Below are positions 7,299 to 15,429 of a stretch of DNA of 23,287 nucleotides, in pieces. The position numbers and the translations under genes are program-made. The DNA is from a virus, in the IMG/VR virus record IMGVR_UViG_3300037191_001847, positions 1 to 23,287 of that record. One strand, 5' to 3'. The notes below the pieces were generated by a model. That model saw nothing but the letters and a program-made list of their open reading frames with translations, made no database searches and was not told where the DNA came from. How positions within the stretch are numbered: the stretch's first letter is position 1; every line of letters starts with the position of its first letter.

Positions 7299-8633
7299 TT
7301 AGAGTGTTTGAACTGCACCCTTAGCGCGGAAGTCGGAGTAACCGGCAGGGTCTTGAGCGATCAACTGTTGCCATGCCTGCGCACCGGCAGCCTTAGCAGA
7401 GAGGTTGGTGTTAGCGGCTTGAAGCTCTGTCGCGATAACAGCGACACGGCTTTCAAATGCGTTCACATCATCGTTCGGAAGCATGCCCGCAGCGGTGAAG
7501 TTTGTCTTGATCGGAGCGCGTCCAGCACCCGCGAGTGCCTTAACCAAACCAGCGTTGGTGGCTTCAAGCTCAGTCACCTTGGAAGCTTGGGCTTCGAGGT
7601 TGGTGATCTTCTCGTTGGTCGAAGCAAACTCAGCGTCAACGACAGCTTTCTGCTTTGCCAATTCATTGCCGCGGATGATTGCAGTCAGCTCAGTGATCTG
7701 AGAAGCCATCGCGCTCATCGCAGTTGCGGTTGCGGGGCCAGCTTCAGCAGCGACTGCTTCGCCGAGGCCTTCGCCTTCGGCAGCGCCTTCAGCTTCGCCA
7801 GTGAATTCGCCAGCTTCAGCACCATCACCACTCTCAGCGATTTCCGCTTGAGTGTTTTGCTGGATGTTGGAAAGGGCTTCTTCGCCATGAACCTCAGCAA
7901 TGAATTCCTGAGCGGCTTGGAGATCAGCAAGGTCGATGCCATAAGCTTCGGCTTGCTCTTCTGTGAGCCCTGCGATTTGCAGCGCTTCCTGCTCTGCATC
8001 GTTGGACTGCTGTTGTGCGATATATTCGCCTTGTGCAGTGACCTGTGTTGTCAGCGCTTGAACGGCTGTCATGAGGTCTGCGAGAGTAGGTTCTTGGATT
8101 GGATCTGGCATCTTATGGTTTGGTTGGTTGTCAACTTGCTTTGCTGTGAAGAGACCGGTTGGATTTGCTGCTGGGTGAATGACGTAGTCGGTCGAGAGTA
8201 GAATTTCGCAACGTGCCTTGGTGCGGCCATCGACGATTTCAGGGGCGTCTGGCCCCTTGAATGAAACGCTAAGGCCGACCGTCTCAGGTTGCTCTTCTGC
8301 CGTTTCGAGGATCTGCGAAAACATCTTGTGGTTCTTCAGGAGCTTCCAGTCGGCCAATACTTGATCGTCCTTACGGCGAAAGTTCACTAGGTAGCCGCAA
8401 ACAGCATCGACACCCGAACCGTGATTGATCTTCACGGGAATCTTGCCAGCCGTGTTTCCTTGCAGCTCGATCTGGTTGAGCGTCGTGTCGTCAATGTCGA
8501 GCGCGTGGCCGATGGCAGTGACGTTGCCAGTGATGACAGAGACCCCTCGGATCATTCCGTCGGTGTGATCGACCTTCGCTTTGCTAGAGTCGAGCTTAGA
8601 GTAAAATTGAATGAGATTAGTATCGTCTGCCAT
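7299..8633 (-). CDS. Prohead maturation protease fused to scaffold
   Basis: I place the start at ATG 8633 (MADDTNLIQF, 444 aa). The in-frame ATG at 8681 lies inside the arm of a terminator. The N-terminal 180 residues look like a prohead protease: VKINHGSG supplies the candidate catalytic His, VGLSVSF the candidate Ser, and a late block DYVIHPAANPTGLF is typical. The rest is acidic, alanine/glutamate/glutamine-rich and coiled coil, as in scaffolding proteins, so protease and scaffold are one polypeptide as in lambda C/Nu3. It would cleave head proteins and shape the prohead, then leave. Residues 7-10 (LIQF) match a motif repeated in the upstream virion proteins. The leader has GGTTGAC at 8652-8658. 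Confidence 0.85.
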   Translation of the reverse strand: MADDTNLIQFYSKLDSSKAKVDHTDGMIRGVSVITGNVTAIGHALDIDDTTLNQIELQGNTAGKIPVKINHGSGVDAVCGYLVNFRRKDDQVLADWKLLKNHKMFSQILETAEEQPETVGLSVSFKGPDAPEIVDGRTKARCEILLSTDYVIHPAANPTGLFTAKQVDNQPNHKMPDPIQEPTLADLMTAVQALTTQVTAQGEYIAQQQSNDAEQEALQIAGLTEEQAEAYGIDLADLQAAQEFIAEVHGEEALSNIQQNTQAEIAESGDGAEAGEFTGEAEGAAEGEGLGEAVAAEAGPATATAMSAMASQITELTAIIRGNELAKQKAVVDAEFASTNEKITNLEAQASKVTELEATNAGLVKALAGAGRAPIKTNFTAAGMLPNDDVNAFESRVAVIATELQAANTNLSAKAAGAQAWQQLIAQDPAGYSDFRAKGAVQTL

Positions 8634-8668
8634 TTCAAAGATCGGAATGGCGTCAACCTCGCGGGCAC

Positions 8669-8702
8669 AAAAAAGCCCCACTCGGCGAAGAATGGGGCTT
8701 TT
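8669..8702 (-). terminator. Rho-independent terminator before the protease gene
   Basis: AAAAGCCCCA and TGGGGCTTTT form a 10-bp stem with a 12-nt loop; on the minus strand the descending arm runs into six T. It lies 12 bases after the 95-aa gene stop and about 35 bases before the chosen protease start. The symmetrical A and T flanks could make it work in both directions. Confidence 0.88.
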
Positions 8703-8713
8703 GAAAGTGTGTG

Positions 8714-9001
8714 CTATCGGCGGTATCTTGATGGGTCGCGGCCAGTTGCGAGGGCTGCCTTGTAACGCTGAGCGTCGGCCGAGCTCCCTGCCTTAAACTC
8801 CGTCGGAGCCGCTTTCGGTTGCGGGCGATTGAGACGTTCACGCAACGGCTGAACGTAGGCCTTGCGCATCTTGTCTGGGTTCGTGTCCGAGGTATCGGAA
8901 AACTGCCCCATGTCGTCGCGCGGGCGTTCGAAGTTTATCAAGCCGTCGAGCCGACGACTTAGGCGGCGGACGTGTGACATTCTGTGTGATGTGAGATCCA
9001 T
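8714..9001 (-). CDS. Small basic companion of the polyvalent protein (95 aa)
   Basis: A 95-residue, arginine-rich protein of unknown family, placed between the 307-aa gene and a terminator. Residues 21-24 are LINF, followed by ERPRDDMGQF. The same pattern (hydrophobic-I-[QEN]-F, then an acidic stretch ending in an aromatic residue) occurs in the two genes upstream and the protease downstream. It has no hydrophobic segment, unlike its neighbours. The C-terminal half is basic and proline-rich (LNRPQPKAAPTEF) and likely disordered. It may be a packaged internal head protein; that is inferred from the shared motif and position. Confidence 0.7.
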   Translation of the reverse strand: MDLTSHRMSHVRRLSRRLDGLINFERPRDDMGQFSDTSDTNPDKMRKAYVQPLRERLNRPQPKAAPTEFKAGSSADAQRYKAALATGRDPSRYRR

Positions 9002-9011
9002 AATAAAGATT

Positions 9012-9935
9012 TTAGCGGTTCAATAGACGAGCGGCGCCCATAAGGCCTTTGCGCAAGAAGCCTCCCTTGGCTTGTTGGCCTCCAACTTTCGCTAGCCGAT
9101 CACGGAGACCGCGACGACCTTTGACCATGCCCTCACGGAAGCGAGTGCGCGTGTCGCTGCGGGGCGACTGCCCGGGGATCGTTGCGGGCGGGCCTGAAAC
9201 TCCAGGCGCCAATGGAGCCATTGGCGCGGACGAACCGCGTGGGGTTCCTTTGAAGCGATCACGTAGGCTCCCAACACCTTCGCGCACGCCGTTTTCAAGG
9301 CTAGAGGCTTTGACCGCGCCGCTCGCACGTCCACGGGCGTATAGGCCAGCGCCGACTGCGCCAGCCGCCGCAACACCTTCCTTCATGCCGGGGCCGTCCG
9401 AGCCTTCGATGTAACGGCCGTATTCATCGCGGCCAAAGTTGATAGTCTGAAGAAGGGAAGCCATGTAGAAGCGATCGGCATCTTTGCCGTAGAATCCTTT
9501 CATCGATCCATAAACGCTACCAGCTCCAGCTCCAATAGCAGCGCCAATGAGTGCCGTCCGTCCTCTCCCTAAAGGGCGACGTGGACGCTTGAATGGAACA
9601 ATCGCCGTCTTTGCTGCGCTGCGCATCGCTGATCCATTCGTGAGTGCCAGTTGACCGGACTTGCGAGCTGAGCGCTCCATAGCTACGGCCGCAACTGTGC
9701 CGGCTCCTGCTCCGATGACAGCACCCTTGCCAGTGCCTTTCGCGTCTTCCTTCAAGACGTGCTTATAGGCGTTCAGCTTCTCGCCTTTCTTCGCCGAGAA
9801 AACTCCGCCAACCGTGCGTTTCATCAGCTTGCGGTCTGGCTTTTCGCCGTCGGCAAATTCGATCGCACTAAGGCGTGAGTGAAGCGCGGTTGCTTTGCGA
9901 GCGCGGTATTGAGTTAAGTTCGTGGAATAATTCAT
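9012..9935 (-). CDS. Glycine-zipper protein, companion of the polyvalent protein (307 aa)
   Basis: The protein is basic and has three glycine/alanine-rich hydrophobic segments: GKGAVIGAGAGTVAAVAM (about 70-88), ALIGAAIGAGAGSVYGSM (about 127-145) and KEGVAAAGAVGAGLYARG (about 186-203). Such segments resemble glycine zippers that insert into membranes. AIEF at 24-27 and TINF at 164-167 (the latter followed by GRDEYGRY) are the motif shared with neighbours. The C-terminus is proline-rich then strongly basic. The architecture is like the C-terminal half of the giant gene upstream, as if one module family had split between two ORFs. A role as an ejected internal protein acting at the host membrane is inferred. 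A palindrome lies in its leader. Confidence 0.75.
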   Translation of the reverse strand: MNYSTNLTQYRARKATALHSRLSAIEFADGEKPDRKLMKRTVGGVFSAKKGEKLNAYKHVLKEDAKGTGKGAVIGAGAGTVAAVAMERSARKSGQLALTNGSAMRSAAKTAIVPFKRPRRPLGRGRTALIGAAIGAGAGSVYGSMKGFYGKDADRFYMASLLQTINFGRDEYGRYIEGSDGPGMKEGVAAAGAVGAGLYARGRASGAVKASSLENGVREGVGSLRDRFKGTPRGSSAPMAPLAPGVSGPPATIPGQSPRSDTRTRFREGMVKGRRGLRDRLAKVGGQQAKGGFLRKGLMGAARLLNR

Positions 9936-9989
9936 GAGCGTGGTGGTGAGGTTGGTTGAGTTTTAAAGCCTTTTTAGGATGTCAAAATC

Positions 9990-10008
9990 ATCATTAAATT
10001 AATGATAG
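9990..10008. promoter_or_regulatory. Palindromic element, second copy
   Basis: The 19 bases ATCATTAAATTAATGATAG lie directly against the stop codon of the giant gene, in the 74-bp gap before the 307-aa gene. They are the exact reverse complement of 22818-22836 in the TerS divergent region. The core arms ATCATTA/TAATGAT surround an AAT centre. Such an AT-rich dyad in GC-rich DNA looks like a protein-binding operator. Confidence 0.6.
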
Positions 10009-10009
10009 A

Positions 10010-13000
10010 CTAGGCGTGTCTAGGGAATTGGATGACGGCCTCTGGTGCCTTTGGCGTGAGGGGTTTCTTTGGTCGGCGAGCGAGTTTCTCTGCTACTGTT
10101 TCGCGACCACGGAGGATCCCTTTGCGCATTCCTTGGCGGATGGCTCTAGGAGCGACTGCACTTGAGCGAGCGAGGTATGCAGTTCCACCGAGCCCCAGTG
10201 TGGCGACTCCGATCGCGACATTGCGCACCTTGCGGATGTGCTCAACGCGCTCACTCTTCTTCTTCTCGCGACGAGTGCGAGGGCGAGAGCCCGGTGTGAA
10301 GACACGGGCGCTACGGCCACGAGCATCACGCACGTCCCATCCTGCGTCACGGCTTTCGTCCGAGTCGCGATAGGAGGAAAGTTCCGTGACGGTCTGATTG
10401 GCGGAGAAGATTGGAAGGTTCTGCCCGTGGATCTCATTGATCTTCTTTATGATCCGAGTGTTGGCCCCTGCCTTGATTTGATACCCCGTTCGAGCCATCT
10501 GTCTCGATCCATACATAGTCCCTCCGAGCGCCGCCGTTGCGAGTCCGTTCTTGAACCAGCTCTTCTCGTAGAAGCGCTTCTTCTTTGGATCGCGAGGCCG
10601 ACGGCTCACCATATCGTCGAGGTCTTTGCCTACCCCGCCAGCACGTCCAGCCCACTTGCGAGTCGTCTGAGCTTTGCGCATCGTGGACTTCAAGCTGAGC
10701 GAACCCGCAAATTGATTGTCGTATTCTGGGTTGGGCAAATTGAAGTTGATGACGCCGCGATTGCGCTGAGTGAATAGCTCGCCCTGCTTAGGCTTCTTAG
10801 ACTTCTTCGGCTTCTTGATCGCGTCAGGGGATCCACCGACTCCGCCATTCATGACGGGGCGCTTACGCTTAGGTGGAGTCTTAATGAAGTCGTTATTGGC
10901 GACCTTCTTCTTGGCGACTTTCTTCGCGGTCTTCTTCGCGGTCTTCTTCGCTGCCTTCTTGGCAACTTTCGCTGGGGGAGCCTTCACCGCTTTCTTCTTG
11001 GCAACCTTCGCGACTGTCGCTTTCGCTGCCTTATTGGCCGTAGCCTTCTCGGCGGCTCTTGCTGTCTTACGAGCGGCTGCGTCGGCGACCTTCTGGTTTG
11101 CCTTAGCGGTTGCCTTGGCGGTGCGGGAAGCCGCAATTGCCGCGACACGTCCCGCCTTGACCTTAGCTGGCTCGAAGATCGTTCCAGCCGCCCAGTGCAA
11201 CCCTTTCTGGAAGGGCACTTTAGGCCGACCCATCGAAAGTAGAGCCATGCCAGTCCCCGCAGCCAGCCCAGCACCGATGATCGATGGTAGAGCCTTCCGA
11301 GCTGGGTGGCGGTTGTCTTCGAATCTGCGTGTCTTCGGGTTCATCCCGGTGGTGCCGTCCCATTCGCCATTCGCGCGGAATTCAATGAGCGGGCGACGAG
11401 CATCGAACAACATTACGCGGCCACGAGTCACGGCACGCACGGCGCGATTGGCGAGCTTGCCGGTTGCCCAGTTTTTCGGGTTGGCCGAGGCCTTGATGCG
11501 CTTCTTGGCAAGGTAAGTCTTTACCGTCGCGCGCTGCGTTGCTTTATCGACCCGTCGCGCAACGTTTTTTGCGTGCCGCGAGGTCTCCTTGGCGTTCTTT
11601 AAAATTGGTTCCACATCGGCGTGCATCTTATCGAGCACTCGGTCGGTGTTGGCCGCGGTCTTCGTTGCGTTGCGTGCGGCTCGCATTCCGTAAATAGAGC
11701 TGCCGACACCACCGATGAGGGCGGCGCTACCAGCTACGGTTTTAATCCGATCCCAATTGCGCTCACCCTTTTTTGTGGCTGGATCGAATGACGCATTAAA
11801 GTTGTGTGAGCGGCGCTTCTTTTTGTCCTGCTGATTACCAGCGGCCACGCCCGCTCCGCCTGCAACCACCAATGCGGGTGCGGCTAATGCTTTACGTGCA
11901 TAGGTCTTTGCGGCCCCGCTCTTGTCAGCAACGGCACGGCGCAAGTATTTCGCCTCGTTGGGAGTGAAGTCTGACTTGGCGATGGACTTCAATGAGTTTC
12001 CGTAGCTCTTGCCGTGAGTGCTCATTGCGTCCTGCTGACGGCGCTGGACACCCTTGCGGCCTTCGTTCCAATCCTTGAATTTCTTGTTTCGGTTCGGGTA
12101 TTTTACGCCGTTCTTCTTGAGGTTGTTTTTGATGCCGCTGCCGACCTCCCAATCCCAATGATCTTGAGCGATCTTATCGCCATGCAAGAAGCGCTGAGCG
12201 TGTGAACCCTTGAAGTGCTCTGCTCCTGCTTTATCGCCCTTGAGCTTGCGCCCCAGGAAGCTCTTACCCTTGGCTGCATTGCGAACGGTGCGACTGCTCG
12301 CTCCAGCCCACGCTTTGCCGATCGGATGATTTGCTAGGTTCTTGGATGACTTCATGTAGTCGCCCATGAATAGCGCGGATTCCTTCGTGCTCGGGGTCTT
12401 CCTGTTACCATAGCCCATCTTCTTTGCGGTCTTCGGCATGTTGCGAGCAACAGCGCGACGGCCTGCAATTCGCAGCATTGGGATCGCTGCGGGCAATGCC
12501 GTGACTCCTGTTAGTAGGGCAGCACCGCCCGCGAGTTTAAGCGCGAGCCCGGACTTCTTTTTCTTCTTATCTTCGGCGAATTGGATGAGTGGGCGATTCA
12601 TAGTAAGGTTGGTGACGTCAAAATGTGAGGCTGAGTAATCGCGGATCACCTTCACATTGGCACCACGAGGGATGCCCGCTGGAGTGAACCCTCGATGAGT
12701 GATGGTGGCTTGCTTGCCGGTGGCGCCTTTCACGGTATGGGGCGAGCCCTGCACCTTGAAGGTTTTGCCGCTAGGAGTCTTTGCGGTGTAGATGCCCTTT
12801 TTCTTACCTAAAGAAGACCCGACAATAGGGAACTCTCGGTCGTGGATCGGCTTACGTTTGAAGCTTCCGCCTTGCGTGCGAATGACCGTGCCCTCGTAGC
12901 CGTGCTTTAGGGCGCGGTTGTGTAGGCGGTCTAGGTGCTTTTGGTTTTGGGCAGTGTGCTCCGGAATCGGACTCACTGACCCACGGGAGGTTTTTACCCC

Positions 13001-15187
13001 ATTGTCGGGAAAGAGACGCAAGCGCAGTGGCTTGCCTTGGCGCATGTCGCTCACTTGGTTGCCCAGCGCGCGGCCTTTGCCGTGTTTGTAGAGTTCCCCG
13101 CGCAAAACAGCATCGGGGTTCTTCTTGAAAGTTTTCTTGAGCGAGCGCTCGATACGGTGCTGGCCGGTTACTGCCTTGCCGCTCTTGGTCTTGAGGCCGT
13201 GCTTGTTGGCTTCGACGAATACGCCATCGAGCTTCGGGCTGACCTGTGCGGGGAATTGCATGGCTTGGCCTTCACGGTATTCCTTGAGCCCTGACTTGAA
13301 TTCAGTGACGCGGCGTAGTGCGCTCATGCCGACCCAACTATTCTTCTTGTAGATCCGCTTGGCCTCATCGATGCCGAGAGGGTTGCGCGCCCCCGATGAT
13401 GCAACATGGAAGCTAGGATTAAGCATGTGTTTCCCATTACCTCGGTTGAGTGGGTTCTGTTGCATGTCCCTCTTATTTCCGTCATAGACCCTCTTTAGTG
13501 TGGGCTTATCGAGATTCATCTTAAACCCCATCTTGGCTTTGCGGGTTTCTGCCTGTCTGACTTGAACGCGAAAGCTCTTGCCCGCCGAAAAGCCAGGATT
13601 AGCGGCGCGCTCCATCCCGACTGCATGGCTCCATGCGTTCTTCTTGTATGTCCGGTAGTTGGGCTTTTGAGCTTTCCCGTATTCACGCCGGTCGGCCTTC
13701 GTGGTGCCTGCCTTCTTCATGATGCGGAAGCCGTTGTGGTTCGCCTCGCGCTCCTTGGCTAACTTCTTTTTGAGGACTCCCTTCAAAATTGTGCGATCTT
13801 CCTTTTGGCGGTATAGCCCCGGATAGTGGTTCTCTGCTGCCTCGTGAAAGTTGTCATCATACCCGCTATTACGTCGGACGTGCCCAGCGCGTCGGTGTCC
13901 CGATTCGTGGATGAGGTCGTGGAATGGCTTGCGGTTAGATCCTCGCTCGATGCTGATATTACCATCGGATCTTAGCGATGAAGGTTCGCCCTTCACTCGA
14001 CTGATCTTTGCGCCCGATTGCTTCACACTGCGAAGGATGCTCTTGGCCGCTCCGAGTCGCATGAATTCAGTGATATTGTGGAGTGCCGCAAAATCATTGA
14101 AGCGGGTATAGCTACGCTTCCGGAATCCGCCACGAACAAGGGCAGTGCGCTCGCGGATTTGCTGGGCCGGGAAGTTGCGCATCGTAATTTCCTGCTCTGC
14201 CCCGAGAGCTCGATTCATGGTATAGGCCTTGCTGGTTGAAATCATCTTCTTCAATCGGGATAGAGGGTAAACCGCCTTGCCTTGGTATTTCATCCCAGCG
14301 TGCGATGCTGTTCCGTTCGGCCGTGTTGTTGTCGAGACGTAATTACCCGATGACACTACAGCGTGCTCCTTGGCGCTCGCTCCCGTGTTTAAGCCGCCCT
14401 GCGCCCATCGCTGGGTAACTGCCTTTTTGGTGTTTGCGTGGCGAGTGACTACAACCGACGGCTTCCCGTTCTTATTAACGAAGCGGGGTAGTGATTCTAT
14501 TTTATTCGATCGCCCGCGCGTAGGGTAACCGAGAGCGTTCATAGCGCCTTTTTTTGCGGCAACCTTTGTCATCCTGCGACTGTCGACGGTGTGCGCTCCA
14601 GGGTTCTTCATCGCGCTGTCCACGCTATTTTTGATGAAGCCCTGCTTGAACTTACGGCGGACACTCTTGCGAGCCGCGATGCTAAGTGGGCGCATTGCCA
14701 ATTCAATGGCATCTTGTTCCATCGCGAAACGAACAGGCGCCATCTTGCGGCCTGAGCGCACCCACTTCTTAAATTGATCGACCCCCATTGTAGCGGCGGA
14801 TCCCATGCCCTTCCAGCCAGCCGCGTAGGCCTGCTTGTAAGCGCGGATCGCCTCATCCTTGGTAAAGAAGCCGAGCATACATTTATGCTCGTCGAACTCG
14901 CGTGTCTTCGGATCCACCTGATTGATGATCGTGACCAGCTCGCTGCGACTGTGCGGCCCCATGAATACATCGATGTGATCGCCATCCTTACCCATCGTGC
15001 CACGGATATAACCGTAGTCGTAAGGCATGATAGACGACCACGCTTTGCCCGTCTTATCCTTCCCTCGGCGCGCGCTGCCTGCTGGGTTCTCGATCGAGAT
15101 CGGGAGCCCCTGCCAGCGGACTTTCTTCATGCGGTAATTGCCCGCGCGTTTACGTGCTTGAGAGGGATTCGGGTCGGTGTGATTCAT
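10010..15187 (-). CDS. Polyvalent virion protein: pyrophosphatase, ART-like, zincin, DNA ligase, glycine zippers
   Basis: I start at ATG 15187 (1725 aa); GTG 15250 and ATG 15220 are alternatives that would overlap the 75-aa ORF. Residues 20-154 resemble inorganic pyrophosphatase (PYDYGYIRGT, metal Asp 68/70/73 in DGDHID, then D92, D99, K102). Residues about 245-345 look ADP-ribosyltransferase-like (RHANT, YVSTTT, EQE at 331-333). HESGH at 427-431 is a zincin motif. Residues about 645-850 are an ATP-dependent DNA ligase: KLDG (K652), GELY (E698), EGTVIR (E765), FKRKP (776-780) and an OB-like end with PAGIPRG. After that come six hydrophobic glycine-rich segments, a histone H1-like tract (about 1340-1433) and four hydrophobic-I-[QEN]-F motifs. 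The protein is basic throughout. Known phage polyvalent proteins combine such domains and are thought to be ejected with DNA. Position between portal and protease fits an internal head protein. Confidence 0.88.
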   Translation of the reverse strand: MNHTDPNPSQARKRAGNYRMKKVRWQGLPISIENPAGSARRGKDKTGKAWSSIMPYDYGYIRGTMGKDGDHIDVFMGPHSRSELVTIINQVDPKTREFDEHKCMLGFFTKDEAIRAYKQAYAAGWKGMGSAATMGVDQFKKWVRSGRKMAPVRFAMEQDAIELAMRPLSIAARKSVRRKFKQGFIKNSVDSAMKNPGAHTVDSRRMTKVAAKKGAMNALGYPTRGRSNKIESLPRFVNKNGKPSVVVTRHANTKKAVTQRWAQGGLNTGASAKEHAVVSSGNYVSTTTRPNGTASHAGMKYQGKAVYPLSRLKKMISTSKAYTMNRALGAEQEITMRNFPAQQIRERTALVRGGFRKRSYTRFNDFAALHNITEFMRLGAAKSILRSVKQSGAKISRVKGEPSSLRSDGNISIERGSNRKPFHDLIHESGHRRAGHVRRNSGYDDNFHEAAENHYPGLYRQKEDRTILKGVLKKKLAKEREANHNGFRIMKKAGTTKADRREYGKAQKPNYRTYKKNAWSHAVGMERAANPGFSAGKSFRVQVRQAETRKAKMGFKMNLDKPTLKRVYDGNKRDMQQNPLNRGNGKHMLNPSFHVASSGARNPLGIDEAKRIYKKNSWVGMSALRRVTEFKSGLKEYREGQAMQFPAQVSPKLDGVFVEANKHGLKTKSGKAVTGQHRIERSLKKTFKKNPDAVLRGELYKHGKGRALGNQVSDMRQGKPLRLRLFPDNGVKTSRGSVSPIPEHTAQNQKHLDRLHNRALKHGYEGTVIRTQGGSFKRKPIHDREFPIVGSSLGKKKGIYTAKTPSGKTFKVQGSPHTVKGATGKQATITHRGFTPAGIPRGANVKVIRDYSASHFDVTNLTMNRPLIQFAEDKKKKKSGLALKLAGGAALLTGVTALPAAIPMLRIAGRRAVARNMPKTAKKMGYGNRKTPSTKESALFMGDYMKSSKNLANHPIGKAWAGASSRTVRNAAKGKSFLGRKLKGDKAGAEHFKGSHAQRFLHGDKIAQDHWDWEVGSGIKNNLKKNGVKYPNRNKKFKDWNEGRKGVQRRQQDAMSTHGKSYGNSLKSIAKSDFTPNEAKYLRRAVADKSGAAKTYARKALAAPALVVAGGAGVAAGNQQDKKKRRSHNFNASFDPATKKGERNWDRIKTVAGSAALIGGVGSSIYGMRAARNATKTAANTDRVLDKMHADVEPILKNAKETSRHAKNVARRVDKATQRATVKTYLAKKRIKASANPKNWATGKLANRAVRAVTRGRVMLFDARRPLIEFRANGEWDGTTGMNPKTRRFEDNRHPARKALPSIIGAGLAAGTGMALLSMGRPKVPFQKGLHWAAGTIFEPAKVKAGRVAAIAASRTAKATAKANQKVADAAARKTARAAEKATANKAAKATVAKVAKKKAVKAPPAKVAKKAAKKTAKKTAKKVAKKKVANNDFIKTPPKRKRPVMNGGVGGSPDAIKKPKKSKKPKQGELFTQRNRGVINFNLPNPEYDNQFAGSLSLKSTMRKAQTTRKWAGRAGGVGKDLDDMVSRRPRDPKKKRFYEKSWFKNGLATAALGGTMYGSRQMARTGYQIKAGANTRIIKKINEIHGQNLPIFSANQTVTELSSYRDSDESRDAGWDVRDARGRSARVFTPGSRPRTRREKKKSERVEHIRKVRNVAIGVATLGLGGTAYLARSSAVAPRAIRQGMRKGILRGRETVAEKLARRPKKPLTPKAPEAVIQFPRHA

Positions 15188-15201
15188 TCCTGGGTCGTGG
15201 C

Positions 15202-15429
15202 CTAATACCACCAGCTCCATGCAGTTGCGGTCAGCGGAATCGCGAACCACGCCAGCAAGGTGAGAGTGAGTAGTGAGAGCAGGAGGTTAATCCTCGCTTG
15301 GATCGGGCTGGCTTGCGGGCGATTCTGCATCCGCTCCAGTAGTTCCGCTGCTCTTGGCAGGTTTCCCGCTAGGAGTGCTTCGCGCACCTGTTCCTTTGCT
15401 CGTTCGTCTTGGCTTTGGTTTTCTGACAT
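15202..15429 (-). CDS. Small membrane protein, holin-like size (75 aa)
   Basis: The N-terminal 40 residues are charged and helical (DERAKEQVREALLAGNLPRA). The C-terminus is one membrane segment, LLLSLLTLTLLAWFAIPLTA, ending WSWWY. It overlaps the 115-aa ORF by about 143 bases in another frame of the same strand and ends 15 bases before the chosen start of the giant gene. A single-segment membrane protein among head genes could be a holin-like or virion membrane component, but nothing else here points to lysis. The clean helix and anchor make it more credible than chance. Confidence 0.55.
   Translation of the reverse strand: MSENQSQDERAKEQVREALLAGNLPRAAELLERMQNRPQASPIQARINLLLSLLTLTLLAWFAIPLTATAWSWWY

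Noticed and set aside
7278-8201. Plus-strand ORF of 307 codons opposite the protease/scaffold
   Set aside because: It is a cysteine- and serine-rich antisense shadow of a coiled-coil scaffold gene with no motif.
8633-8681. Longer start of the prohead protease at 8681
   Set aside because: That ATG is part of the terminator arm, and the following codons read across the T run.
10890-11170. Possible CRISPR or satellite array
   Set aside because: The periodicity comes from AAG/GCC codons for lysine and alanine; units vary in length and there are no spacers.
10770-11516. Long plus-strand ORF (248 codons) opposite the giant gene
   Set aside because: It is the antisense of lysine/alanine codons, giving a phenylalanine/alanine-rich product with no domain pattern. 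The minus strand holds recognisable protein.
15188-15250. GTG 15250 as the start of the giant protein
   Set aside because: It would overlap the 75-aa gene by 49 bases and add residues unlike the pyrophosphatase-type N-terminus; AGGA directly before ATG 15187 is imperfect but the placement is cleaner. Not fully excluded.
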